Part shown: positions 36,213-44,503 of the stretch, one piece after another
Layout of the letters: each line of letters starts with the position of its first letter
How positions within the stretch are numbered: the stretch's first letter is position 1
From: Planctomycetales bacterium 71-10
GTDB lineage: Bacteria > Planctomycetota > Planctomycetia > Isosphaerales > Isosphaeraceae
DNA length: 64,000 nucleotides
Reading direction: 5' to 3'
NCBI GenBank assembly: GCA_001898385.1
Contig: MKTT01000098.1
Coordinates: 12,605-76,604, forward strand
Notes under the pieces: model-generated
The model's input: only the letters and a program-made list of their open reading frames with translations
The model's database searches: none
Told to the model about the DNA's origin: nothing
Translations under genes and position numbers: made by a program

Positions 36213-36709
36213 GACGAACCTCGCAAGTACGGCCGGAGCGCGAGCCCGGCGGGAGACGGCGGCTGGGCCGACAGGAACCGCACCACGTCGCCCACCGTCT
36301 CGATGCGGGCGTAATGCGGGTTGTCTTCCGGCGCGTCCAGCGACCGCCCCACGCGGTCGGCGACGCCCACGATCAGGTCTTCGACGTCCTCGACTTCGCA
36401 GATCCCCAGGTCAAGGCCGAGCGGATCCATCGATCGCGGGGGGAAGCTCGAATCGGCGGCGCGATGCAACTCCTCGTACACCGCCCGGAGGACCCATGGA
36501 TCCACCGAACGCCGCGGGAACGATCGGGCGAACGTGCAGATCGATTCGCCCCGGCGCCCGGCCGCGAGCCTCGCCCGGCGACGGTCCTCCCGAAGGCTCA
36601 GGAGGAGGATCGGGACCGCGAGCAGCAGGGCGATCCCGATGACCTGCGGGACGAGGTACAGGAACGCCGCTACTGGGATGCACCAGAGGAAACACCCCTC
36701 GGTCGTCAT
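36209..36709 (-). CDS. Membrane-anchored hypothetical protein coupled to serine hydrolase
   Basis: About 166 residues from ATG 36709 (an in-frame ATG at 36802 would add 31). A hydrophobic N-terminus (CIPVAAFLYLVPQVIGIALLLAVPILLLSL) anchors the protein. A cytoplasmic part follows, with GESICTFARSFPRRSVDPWVLRAVYEEL, and an acyl-carrier-like run (LGLDLGICEVEDVEDLIVGV ... HYARIETVGDVVRFL). The latter resembles the helix pattern of small carrier-like domains but lacks the DSL motif that would hold phosphopantetheine. No function is proposed. It overlaps the serine hydrolase by four bases, so the two are co-translated. Confidence 0.6.
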   Translation of the reverse strand: MTTEGCFLWCIPVAAFLYLVPQVIGIALLLAVPILLLSLREDRRRARLAAGRRGESICTFARSFPRRSVDPWVLRAVYEELHRAADSSFPPRSMDPLGLDLGICEVEDVEDLIVGVADRVGRSLDAPEDNPHYARIETVGDVVRFLSAQPPSPAGLALRPYLRGSS

Positions 36710-36885
36710 GGTGGCGGTTTCGAGCGGCGGCAAGTGCCGCGAGAGCTTGCGCACGATCGGGCCCTCCAACTCCGCGGCGGGCGGTCCGGTTCGACCGGAC
36801 ATCAGAACTCGCCCGCCGAGCCTTGCCAAGCGTCCGCCGCCGCCCGAGCCTTTGGGCGATGCCGACTTGAGCGGACTGGAATCGT

Positions 36886-37045
36886 CCCCTCTCCCGCCGG
36901 GAGAGGGCAGCCGCGCAGCGGCGGGTGAGGGTCGCCGGAGCGCGGAGGGCATGACGGATGCGCGGTGGCCGGACCTGGGCTATGCTTACAGATCCGACGA
37001 CCCTCACCCGGCTCTCCGGGCCGCCCTCTGCCGACGGGAGAGGGG
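36886..37045. repeat. Paired inverted double-hairpin repeat, copy 2 (variant)
   Basis: The left arm is CCCCTCTCCC-GCC-GGGAGAGGG, then GCCGC-GCA-GCGGC, then GGGTGAGGGTC. The right arm, inverted, is GACCCTCACCC, GGCTC/GGGCC hairpin, CCCTCTGCCGACGGGAGAGGGG. The layout equals that of the copy at 8605-8806 (long hairpin, short hairpin, TGAGGG, facing its mirror image) but the stem sequences differ. It lies upstream of the minus-strand membrane protein gene. Confidence 0.75.
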
Positions 37046-37060
37046 ATATCCAACAGGCCG

Positions 37061-37420
37061 CCGGGGCTTTCCGGCTCTTTTGCAGAATCCTGAAATCTCG
37101 ACGCAGCCGCCGGGGATCATGACCAGAGACGGGAGGTTCTTTGACAACCCGAGAGTATCGAGAGGCGGACCCGAGAGGTACCCCCGACCCTGGCGGCGCG
37201 CCGGCACGGCCTAAGGCGGCGATCGGGAAGTCCGGGCGGATTTGGGGCCCACGATCATCGGAACGGGCCCCGCACACGGATCATTCGAAAAGCGACGGTC
37301 GAACCCAGTTTTTGTGTGATGCAAAGTGTCGTCGATAAATGATTTAAGTGTTGTCGGTGGGAAGCGTCGTTCCTGCGAACGAAGCCATCTCCCGGCGGTT
37401 CGATCGGTTCGTTCGGCCGG
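37061..37420. other. Intergenic stretch without a recognised gene
   Basis: 360 bases between the repeat at 36886-37045 and the stop codon of gamma-glutamyltransferase. Open frames here are short and unlike known proteins. Positions about 37300-37350 are locally AT-rich (TTTTTGTG, ATAAATGATTTAAG) and could hold a promoter or the 3' end of the gamma-glutamyltransferase transcript. No hairpin with a U-tract and no tRNA was found. Confidence 0.5.
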
Positions 37421-39133
37421 TCAGAAGCCCATCGCGCAGCCGTCCTTGCGGGGGTCGGAGCCGCCGGTCAGGACGCGGCGGTCGGGCTCGATCCGGATGG
37501 CCTGGTAGCCGCCGAAGTCGCCTCGGGCTTCGGTCAGGCGGTGGCCCATCGCTTCGAGGCCCCGGCGCACGTCGGCGGGGATCTCGGATTCGAGGGCCGT
37601 CGCGCCGCCCCCCTGGGCGGGCTTGCCGTTGGGGTCGGACGAGCCGAGGTGGCGGAACCGCGGGGCGTCGCCGGCCTCCTGGACGTCCATGCCGAAGTCG
37701 ACCATGTTGCAGACCATCTGCGCGTGGCCCTGGGCCTGCATGTCGCCCCCCATCAGGCCGAAGCTCAGCCAGGGCTCGCCGGCCTTCGTCACGAACGCGG
37801 GGATGATCGTGTGGAACGGCCGCTTGCGCGGCTCCAGCCGGTTCGGGTGCCGAGGGTCGAGCGCGAACGAGCAGCCGCGATTCTGGAGCGCGAAGCCCAG
37901 GTCGCCCGGGACGTGCGCCGAGCCGAAGCCGTAATAGTTGCTCTGGATCAGGCTGACCGCGTTGAGCGAGCCGTCGGCGACGGTCATGTAAATCGTGTCC
38001 CCGCCGCGGGGCTCGCCGGGGACCGGGCGGTCGTCGGCGCGGGCGGGGTCGATGAGCTTCCGGCGCTCGTCGGCGTACGCCTTGGAGACCAGTTCGCGGA
38101 CCGGGACGTCGACCTTCTCCGGGTCGGCGTAGTAGCGGGCGCGGTCCTCGTAGGCGAGCTTCTTGGCCTCGATCATCAGGTGGAGGGCCGCGGCCGAGTT
38201 CGGCCCCAGCGCCTTGAGGTCGAAGCCTTCCAGCAGGTTCAGCATCTGCAAGACGGCGATTCCCTGCCCGTTCGGCGGCAGTTCCCAAACGTCGTACCCG
38301 CGGTAGCTCGTCGAGACCGGCTCGACCCACGTCGAAGCGTGCTCGGCGAGGTCCGACGCCCCGAACAGGCCGCCGACGGAGTCCGAATAGCGGACGATCG
38401 CCTCGGCGATCGGGCCCCGATAGTAGGCGTCGCGGCCCCCCTCGGCGATCGCCCGGAGCGACCGCGCCAGGCCCGGGTTGCGGAAGACCTCGCCGACGCC
38501 TGGGGCGCGGCCGTCGGGGAGGTAGCAGGCGGCCGAGGTCGGCACCCCGGCGAGCCCCGGCCGCGACGCCCGCCAGTCGGCCGCGATGATCTCGCTGACG
38601 GGGAAGCCCCCCTCGGCATACTCCAGCGCGGGGGCGAGCAGGTCGGCCCAGCCCAGCGTCCCGAACTTCCGGCGGAGTTCGTCCCAGCCGTCCACGCAAC
38701 CCGGGACGGACCAGCTCAGGGGGCCGGCCTCGGGGATCTGCGACAGGCCCCGGTCGCGGAAGACGGCCAGGTCGGCGCGGGCCGGCGACCGCCCGCTGGC
38801 GTTCAGGCCGTGGAGTTTCTTCGCCTTCGCGTCCCAGACGATCGCGAACAGGTCGCCGCCGATCCCGCACGACATGGGCTCGACGACCCCCAGCACCGCG
38901 TTCGCCGCGATGGCGGCGTCGACCGCGTTACCGCCCCGCATCAGGATCCGGACCGCCGTCGCCGTCGCCAGCGGCTGGCTCGTCGCCGCCATCCCCCCGC
39001 TCGCGACCACGGCCGAGCGCGTCTTCCGGATCGGCCCGCTCGGCCGGTCGTGGCCCGAGGCCGGCCGCAGCCGGGCCGCCGCGAACGAGGCGAGGCCGGC
39101 TCGGAGGAGGGTCCTGCGCGGGAGGTCGGCCAT
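37421..39133 (-). CDS. ggt: Gamma-glutamyltransferase (Ntn-hydrolase)
   Basis: A 570-residue exported enzyme that cleaves the gamma-glutamyl bond of glutathione and similar compounds. A twin-arginine-type leader (PRRTLLRAGLASFAAA) suggests Tat export. Family blocks seen are GGMAATSQPLATATAVRILMRGGNAVDAAIAAN, GIGGDLFAIVWD, and the self-cleavage site GGDTIYMTVADG with nucleophile Thr380, followed by LNAVSLIQSNYYGFGS. The late GLMGGDMQAQGHAQMVCN is also typical. As in the family, the chain would split into two subunits at Thr380. Divergent from the methyltransferase-like gene. The next minus-strand gene lies far downstream. Confidence 0.92.
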   Translation of the reverse strand: MADLPRRTLLRAGLASFAAARLRPASGHDRPSGPIRKTRSAVVASGGMAATSQPLATATAVRILMRGGNAVDAAIAANAVLGVVEPMSCGIGGDLFAIVWDAKAKKLHGLNASGRSPARADLAVFRDRGLSQIPEAGPLSWSVPGCVDGWDELRRKFGTLGWADLLAPALEYAEGGFPVSEIIAADWRASRPGLAGVPTSAACYLPDGRAPGVGEVFRNPGLARSLRAIAEGGRDAYYRGPIAEAIVRYSDSVGGLFGASDLAEHASTWVEPVSTSYRGYDVWELPPNGQGIAVLQMLNLLEGFDLKALGPNSAAALHLMIEAKKLAYEDRARYYADPEKVDVPVRELVSKAYADERRKLIDPARADDRPVPGEPRGGDTIYMTVADGSLNAVSLIQSNYYGFGSAHVPGDLGFALQNRGCSFALDPRHPNRLEPRKRPFHTIIPAFVTKAGEPWLSFGLMGGDMQAQGHAQMVCNMVDFGMDVQEAGDAPRFRHLGSSDPNGKPAQGGGATALESEIPADVRRGLEAMGHRLTEARGDFGGYQAIRIEPDRRVLTGGSDPRKDGCAMGF

Positions 39134-39298
39134 GCGGGCCTCCGGGGTGAGACGTGCCGATCCGCGCCCCGCCGCGCGAGGCGCGTCGACGAGCATACGC
39201 GGCGCGAGTGGGCTTCCGCCACGCCCCCGCCGTGGTACGATCCCGCGAGGCCGGACGGCGGGGCCGTCACCCTTCGTCGCGATGCCGGGAGGTCGACC

Positions 39299-40057
39299 AT
39301 GGACGGATCGAAATCGGACGTCGAACCCCCGGGCCGCGGCCCGACGTCCCCGCCGGCCTGGGCCGCGACCCTCCGGCGCTGGACGGACTACTTGACGGTC
39401 GACGTCGGCGGCGGGCCGAGGCCCTGGACGTTCGCCGCGGTCATCAACTTCCAGAAAGCCGGGACGTTCCCGTTCCTGGGGATGTTGATGGCCTGGTACG
39501 GGCAGACGTCGACGGCGTCGTGGATCTACCTGGCCATGCACGGGAGCTACGGCCTAGTCTGGCTGATGAAGGACCTGGCCTTCCCCGACCCCGCCTGGCG
39601 ACGCCGGATCACCATCCTGGGGGGCCTCAACGTCTTCTTCGGCCTGCTGGCCTGGTACTGGGCCTTCGGCTGGCTGCTGATCTCCGGGACCTCGCGGCCC
39701 GTCTACCCGCTGCCGGAACCGGCCTGGTTCTGCCTCGGCATCAGCCTGTGCCTGATCGGCTCGGCGATCATGACGGCGGCCGACGCCCAGAAGTTCTTCG
39801 TCCTCCGCGAGCGCAAAGGCCTCATCACCGACGGCATGTTCCGATACGTCCGCCATCCGAACTACCTGGGCGAGATGATGATCTACGGGAGCTTCGCCCT
39901 GATGGTGTGGCACTGGCTGCCGTTCGTCGTCCTGGCCTGCGTCTGGTCCCTGGTCTTCGCGACCAACATGGCCATGAAGGAGGCCAGACTGTCGCGACAC
40001 CCCGGCTGGGCCGGCTACCGCCGCCGGACCTGGTGGCTGCTGCCGCCGATCGTGTGA
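39299..40057 (+). CDS. Isoprenylcysteine methyltransferase-like membrane protein
   Basis: A 252-residue protein with about six hydrophobic segments and the ICMT/PEMT-type C-terminal motif (MFRYVRHPNYLGEMMIYGS, then a final GYRRRTWWLLPP). The RHPNYLGE run binds S-adenosylmethionine in this superfamily (ICMT, DUF1295, NnrU-like). Probable role: methylation of a lipid or small substrate in the membrane; the target is unknown. GGAGG lies six bases before the ATG at 39299. It is followed 9 bases later by a convergent gene, so it stands alone. Confidence 0.8.
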   Translation: MDGSKSDVEPPGRGPTSPPAWAATLRRWTDYLTVDVGGGPRPWTFAAVINFQKAGTFPFLGMLMAWYGQTSTASWIYLAMHGSYGLVWLMKDLAFPDPAWRRRITILGGLNVFFGLLAWYWAFGWLLISGTSRPVYPLPEPAWFCLGISLCLIGSAIMTAADAQKFFVLRERKGLITDGMFRYVRHPNYLGEMMIYGSFALMVWHWLPFVVLACVWSLVFATNMAMKEARLSRHPGWAGYRRRTWWLLPPIV

Positions 40058-40066
40058 GGGAGGACG

Positions 40067-40402
40067 TCAGAGGAACTCGATCCGGCCTTCGAGCTCCTCG
40101 GGGTCGTAGACTTCCCAAATCAGGACGAGACCGCGGATCATCTCGCCGATACCGCGCGAGTCCTTCTTGCAGTAGACGATCCCGGGGTGAGAGATATCCG
40201 AGGCGTGGATCGCGAGGAAATCCTCGTCCTGCGTGAAAAGGACGCGCCGCTCGGCCTGGATGAAGGCGGTCTGCTCGTCGTCGCTCGCCTCTCGGAGGCC
40301 GACTTCGGGCGTGGTGGTCACGTCGACGCCGCGGCGTCGGAGGCCGTCGGCCAGGGCGCGAGGACAGTTTTCATCCAGGTGGAAGCGGATCGTCCTGGGC
40401 AT
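40067..40402 (-). CDS. DUF5615 PIN-like toxin candidate
   Basis: A 111-residue protein of the DUF5615/Mut7-C-like PIN-related group. It opens with FHLDENCPRALADGLRRRG (Asp10, Glu11) and has VLFTQDEDFLAIH (Asp59, Asp61), the usual acidic residues. It pairs with a DUF433 protein in many genomes as a proposed type II toxin-antitoxin module. Its start lies inside the DUF433 gene, overlapping by 32 bases in another frame, so the two must be translated together. Activity of this family is little studied. Confidence 0.82.
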   Translation of the reverse strand: MPRTIRFHLDENCPRALADGLRRRGVDVTTTPEVGLREASDDEQTAFIQAERRVLFTQDEDFLAIHASDISHPGIVYCKKDSRGIGEMIRGLVLIWEVYDPEELEGRIEFL

Positions 40403-40757
40403 CGGCCGCCCTCCTGCGGGCCTTCTCCAGGATGGAGGGCCGGTCGGCCCGGAGTCGCTCCGCGAGGCGCTCGCCTTCGAGGATCTCCGCGTCGGTGCGG
40501 TCACGGTTCTCGAAGTAGTAGGCCAGGGCGGCGTGGACGTCCGAGAGCGTCAGACTGGGATGTGCGTCGACGATCTCATCGGGGCTCAGGCCCTGGCGCT
40601 CGTGCCAGACGGCGACGTCGGCCACGGTCACGCGGTGGCCGTCGATGCGCGGCTTGCCTCCCCGGACGCCGGGCGTCGCCACGATGCGGACGCGGTCGGG
40701 CGGCGGGGCGGTCGCGACATTCTGGATGTGCGATGACGTCGTATCCATGAGGTTCAT
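40371..40757 (-). CDS. DUF433 antitoxin candidate
   Basis: A 128-residue protein. Its centre matches DUF433 (PGVRGGKPRIDGHRVTVADVAVWHERQG, then LSPDEIVDAHPSLTLSDVHAALAYYFEN), a winged-helix-like DNA-binding domain. The C-terminal helix (AEILEGERLAERLRADRP) probably wraps the toxin. ATG 40757 or ATG 40748 may be the start. It overlaps the DUF5615 gene downstream by 32 bases. The DNA ligase gene ends 12 bases before... on its 5' side, its start lies 12 bases from the ligase stop, and both are on the minus strand with the ligase transcribed first, so this pair could be read through from it. Confidence 0.8.
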   Translation of the reverse strand: MNLMDTTSSHIQNVATAPPPDRVRIVATPGVRGGKPRIDGHRVTVADVAVWHERQGLSPDEIVDAHPSLTLSDVHAALAYYFENRDRTDAEILEGERLAERLRADRPSILEKARRRAADAQDDPLPPG

Positions 40758-40769
40758 CCTAACGGATGG

Positions 40770-42362
40770 TCACGCCGGGAGCATCCCCCGGATCGATTCC
40801 AGCGTGTCGGCCTCCTCGGCAGGCTTGTCGAGGCGCCAGCGGAGGATGCGGGGGAAGCGGACGGCGATGCCGGACTTGTGCCGCGGCGAGCGCTGGATGC
40901 CTTCGAAGGCCAGCTCGAAGACCAGCTCCGGCTTCACGGTGCGGACGGGGCCGAACTTCTCCACCATGTTGCGGCGGACGAAGGCGTCGACCCTGGCGAT
41001 CTCGGCGTCGGTGAGGCCGGAATACGCCTTGGCGAACGGGACCAGCCGGCGGTCGTCGTCCCAGACGCTGAAGGTGTAGTCGGTGTAGAGGCTCGCCCGC
41101 TTGCCGCTGCCGCGCTGGGCGGCGGTCAGGACGGCGTCGACGGTGAACGGGTCGACCTTCCACTTCCACCAGTCGCCCCGCTTCCGGCCGACGTGGTACG
41201 GCGAGCCCCGCCGCTTCAGCATCAGCCCCTCGGACTGGTGCGAACGGGCCGCCAGCCGGGCGGCGGCCATCGCCTCCCACGAGTCGGCGACGACCGTCGG
41301 CGAGAGGATCAGCCGGCCCGGTCGGTCGACGCGGGCGACCAGCTCGGCGAGCCTCGCCCGCCGGGCCTCGAACGGCTCGGCGCGGAGGTCGCGGCCGTCG
41401 GACTCCAGCAGGTCGTAGGCGATCAGGACGACGGGGACCTCGGCCAGGATCGTCTTGCCGACGGTCTTCCGGCCGATCCGCCGCTGGAGCTGGGCGAACG
41501 GCAGCGGGGTGCCGTCGAGGTAGGGCAGGATCTCGCCGTCGATCGCCGTCCCTTCCGGCAGGGACGCCCCCAGGGTGGCGATCTCGGGGTAGCGGTCGGT
41601 GACCAGCTCCTCGCCGCGGGACCAGAGGAAGGTGTCGCCGCCGCGGCGGATGAGCTGGGACCGGATGCCGTCCCATTTCCACTCGGCGACCCAATCGTCG
41701 ACCGACCCGAGCGCGGCGGGGTCGCCTTCCACGCCGTACGCCAGGCAGAAGGGATAGGGCCGGCTGTGGTCGGAGTCGGCGGAGTCGGCGGCGAGCAGGC
41801 GGCCGATGAACTCCGGCGTCGGCTCCCAGTCGCCCATCAGGCGGTGGGCCACGACGGTCGGGTCGACGCCGCCGGCCTTCCCCAGCGCCCGGGTGACGAG
41901 CTGCTGCGAGACCCCCACGCGGAAGCCGCCGCTGATGAGCTTGTTCCAGACGAACCGCTGGGGCCGGTCCATCGCCCGCCAGGCATCGAGCATCGCGAAG
42001 CGCTGGGCCTCCTCGTCGGCCCCTCGCAGCGGCAACAGGCGGTTCTCGACCCACTCGGCGAGCGGCAGGTCGGTGGAGTGTTCGGACGGCGGGAGCAGCA
42101 GGGCGACGGTCTCCGCCACGTCGCCCACGGCGTCGTAAGATTCCTGGAACAGCCAGTCGGGGACGCCGGCCTCGGCCGCGGCCCACTCGCGGATCTTCTT
42201 CGAGGGGACCACCTGCTTCGGCTTGCGGCCGATCAGGAAGTACACCGCCCACGCGGCGTCGGCCGGCGGGGCCTGCTCGAAGTATCGCGTCAGGGCCTCG
42301 ACCTTCTCGCCCGTCCGGGTGGTCTCGTCGAGCGCGGCGTACAGCCGGGCGAAGTCCCTCAT
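40770..42362 (-). CDS. ATP-dependent DNA ligase
   Basis: A 530-residue ligase of the bacterial ligase B/LigB-like type. It has an N-terminal DNA-binding domain (about residues 1-200), a nucleotidyltransferase domain with motif I EWKWDGIRSQ (Lys229 is adenylated), IDGEILP (motif III), VVLIAYDLLE (IIIa), SEGLMLKRRGSPY (IV) and WWKWKVDP (V). An OB-fold follows, ending in RFPRILRWRLDKP. It seals nicks using ATP, probably in repair, beside the NAD-dependent replicative ligase expected elsewhere. Its ATG overlaps the stop of the associated exonuclease gene (ATGA). Known clusters of this type often include a DEXH helicase, which is absent here. Confidence 0.93.
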   Translation of the reverse strand: MRDFARLYAALDETTRTGEKVEALTRYFEQAPPADAAWAVYFLIGRKPKQVVPSKKIREWAAAEAGVPDWLFQESYDAVGDVAETVALLLPPSEHSTDLPLAEWVENRLLPLRGADEEAQRFAMLDAWRAMDRPQRFVWNKLISGGFRVGVSQQLVTRALGKAGGVDPTVVAHRLMGDWEPTPEFIGRLLAADSADSDHSRPYPFCLAYGVEGDPAALGSVDDWVAEWKWDGIRSQLIRRGGDTFLWSRGEELVTDRYPEIATLGASLPEGTAIDGEILPYLDGTPLPFAQLQRRIGRKTVGKTILAEVPVVLIAYDLLESDGRDLRAEPFEARRARLAELVARVDRPGRLILSPTVVADSWEAMAAARLAARSHQSEGLMLKRRGSPYHVGRKRGDWWKWKVDPFTVDAVLTAAQRGSGKRASLYTDYTFSVWDDDRRLVPFAKAYSGLTDAEIARVDAFVRRNMVEKFGPVRTVKPELVFELAFEGIQRSPRHKSGIAVRFPRILRWRLDKPAEEADTLESIRGMLPA

Positions 42363-43432
42363 GCGGTCGTCCCCCCGGCGTCGACTTCCTGGGCCTCGGC
42401 CTCTTCCATCGCCTCGGCCTCGGCGCGGTCCTGGGCGTCCCCCTCGCCCTCGTAGCGGGTGGCGAGGGCCTCGGCGGCGATCCCCCGCTCACGCAGGTAT
42501 CGGACCACGACCGCCGTGTAGCCGTGCGTGACCAGGACCCGGCTCGCCCCCGTGGACTCGATGGAGCCCAGCAGGCCGGGCCAGTCGACGTGGTCCGAGA
42601 GGACGAACCCGCGATCCAGGGCCTTCCGCCGCCGCGTCCCCCGGATGGTCATCCAGCCCGAGGCGATCCCGGTGGAGAGGGGCGCGAACTTGCGGGCCCA
42701 GGGCGTGCCGTGGGCCGACGGCGGCGCGACGATCATCGCCCCGGCCCAGCCCTTGCCCTTCATCGCCGCGCCGGCGTAGGACGTCGGCGGCAGGGCGACG
42801 CCCCCCTCGCGATAGGCGCGGTTGAGCTTCTCGACAGCCCCGTGGGTGTAGATCGGGCCGATGGACGGGTCGAGCCCGGAGAGGAGCCGTTGCGACTTCC
42901 CCAGCGCGTAGCCGAGCAGCAGGCTGGCCTTGCCGGCGTCGCGGTTGGCCCGCCACCAGGCGTTGATCTCGTCGAAGACGGCCGCCTGCGACGGCCATCG
43001 GTAGATGGGCAGGCCGAAGGTGGACTCGGTCACGAAGACGTCGCACCGCACCGGCTCGAACGGCGTGCAGGTGGCGTCGGGCTCGACCTTGTAGTCGCCC
43101 GAGACGACCCACACCCGGCCCCGGTGCTCCAGCCGCACCTGCGCCGAGCCCAGGATGTGCCCCGCCGGATGCAGCGACACCCGCACCCCGTTGACGTCCA
43201 GCGGCGACCCGTAAGGCAGGGCGTCGATCACCGCCTCCCGCCCCATCCGGACGCGCAGGACCCGTTCCCCCTCCTCGGAGCCCAGATAGCGACCGCACCC
43301 CCAGCAGGCATGATCCGCGTGGGCGTGCGTCACCACGGCCTGGGGCACGGGCTTCCAGGGGTCGACGTGGAAGTCCCCCGCCTCGCAGTAGAGGCCCGCG
43401 TCGGTCGGCTTCAGCAGGTCGTCGGCGTTCAT
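42359..43432 (-). CDS. Ligase-associated DNA exonuclease (MBL/beta-CASP)
   Basis: A 357-residue metallo-beta-lactamase/beta-CASP protein. The motif THAHADHACWG gives the metal ligands His36, His38, Asp40 and His41; HPAGHILGSAQV and VVSGDYKVEPD give more; HVDWPGLL and VTHGYTAVVV are in the beta-CASP part. The family is annotated as ligase-associated exonuclease and processes DNA ends before ligation. The C-terminal tail is Glu/Ala rich. ATG 43432 is chosen over an upstream TTG. TACAAT (43439-43444, minus strand) lies only six bases before it, which suggests a leaderless transcript starting at or near the ATG. It overlaps the ligase gene by four bases. Confidence 0.9.
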   Translation of the reverse strand: MNADDLLKPTDAGLYCEAGDFHVDPWKPVPQAVVTHAHADHACWGCGRYLGSEEGERVLRVRMGREAVIDALPYGSPLDVNGVRVSLHPAGHILGSAQVRLEHRGRVWVVSGDYKVEPDATCTPFEPVRCDVFVTESTFGLPIYRWPSQAAVFDEINAWWRANRDAGKASLLLGYALGKSQRLLSGLDPSIGPIYTHGAVEKLNRAYREGGVALPPTSYAGAAMKGKGWAGAMIVAPPSAHGTPWARKFAPLSTGIASGWMTIRGTRRRKALDRGFVLSDHVDWPGLLGSIESTGASRVLVTHGYTAVVVRYLRERGIAAEALATRYEGEGDAQDRAEAEAMEEAEAQEVDAGGTTA

Positions 43433-43474
43433 CGACCCATTGTAGGGGTGGGTCGACAAATGGCCAGGGGTGAT

Positions 43475-44365
43475 TCAGCCGCGGCCGTTGGTGGCGGCCG
43501 GCGCGGGGCGACGTCGCGGGGGGCGCGTGGTCGGGATGGCGAGGCCGAAGGCGTCGGCGCGGGCGCGCTCGCCGGACGAGCCGGAGCGGGGGCCGGGGAA
43601 GGCGGCCCGGATGCTGGGGCGGTTGTAGTGGAGGCAGCGGCCGTAGAAGCTGTCGATGACCTGGCCCTCCTCGGGGCGGTGGAAGGCGATGACCTCGACG
43701 ATCTCCTCCCAGGCCAAGCAGCGGACGTCGACGCGCCGGCAGGTCGGCTCGAACCAGTCGCGGAACCAGCCGTCGCGCTCGCCGGCGTAGTCCTCGACGC
43801 GGCGGCGGACCTTGCGGCGGATGGCCTCGGGCGCGGCGTCCCAGGCGAAGACGCCGTCATCGATCCGGGCCTGGGGGGCGAGGATCAGCAGCGTCAGGTC
43901 GTCCATCGACTCGGGCTGGCGTTCGGCGCGGCGGAGGATCTCGGCCATGCAGGCCACGGTGCGGGCGGCCTGGTCGTAGTACGGGGCGTTCTTCACGCCG
44001 GTCGAGAGCCGGGCGTAGAGCTTGGCCTCGATCACCACGAGCTGCGTGGCGTCGGGCTGGAGCGCCAGGCCGGCCGTGCCGGGGTCGCCCACGGTGAAGT
44101 GGCCCAGCACCGCGTCGGCGTGCGAGCGGGCCTCGGCCAGCCGGTCGCCCCGGTAGCGCGGGAGGAACGCGGACGGTAGCCAGGGCTCGGAGAACCAGCG
44201 GGCGCCGGGCCGCGGCGAGAGCGGGTAGCGGTCGCCGCCGTGCCGGGTGAACCAGTCGAGGACCAGGCGCAGCAGCCAGCCCTCGTTGAAGAGGATCGAC
44301 GGCGGGAAGACCGGGCGGCCGGTCTCGCACGCCTCCAGCATGGCCTTGATGCGCTCCGTGATCAT
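43475..44365 (-). CDS. PD-(D/E)XK nuclease-like protein
   Basis: A 296-residue protein of unknown family with the pattern of a PD-(D/E)XK nuclease. Asp84 is in HADAVLGHF, Asp105 in LQPDATQLVVIEAKLYARL, and Glu113-x-Lys115 forms the EXK part. NAPYYDQAARTVACMAEIL and LTLLILAPQARIDDGVF follow. The last about 50 residues are basic and Pro-rich. It lies 42 bases upstream of the exonuclease-ligase pair on the same strand, so a DNA repair role is plausible but unproven. Nuclease activity is inferred from the motif alone. Confidence 0.65.
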   Translation of the reverse strand: MITERIKAMLEACETGRPVFPPSILFNEGWLLRLVLDWFTRHGGDRYPLSPRPGARWFSEPWLPSAFLPRYRGDRLAEARSHADAVLGHFTVGDPGTAGLALQPDATQLVVIEAKLYARLSTGVKNAPYYDQAARTVACMAEILRRAERQPESMDDLTLLILAPQARIDDGVFAWDAAPEAIRRKVRRRVEDYAGERDGWFRDWFEPTCRRVDVRCLAWEEIVEVIAFHRPEEGQVIDSFYGRCLHYNRPSIRAAFPGPRSGSSGERARADAFGLAIPTTRPPRRRPAPAATNGRG

Positions 44366-44503
44366 CGCGTCGGCCCGGCCGGCCCTCCCTCGCCCTGGTC
44401 CATCCTCGCCCGATCCTGCTTAAGCATTCTACCGCGATCGGGGAGCGGGGAAGATCTGTATCTCTGTCGATCCCTGGATATTCCGGGGCCGGGCATGGAT
44501 GGA

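Noticed and set aside
36802..36952. Longer start for the membrane protein upstream of the serine hydrolase
   Set aside because: The added residues overlap the repeat at 36886-37045 and look non-coding; the hydrophobic anchor begins after ATG 36709.
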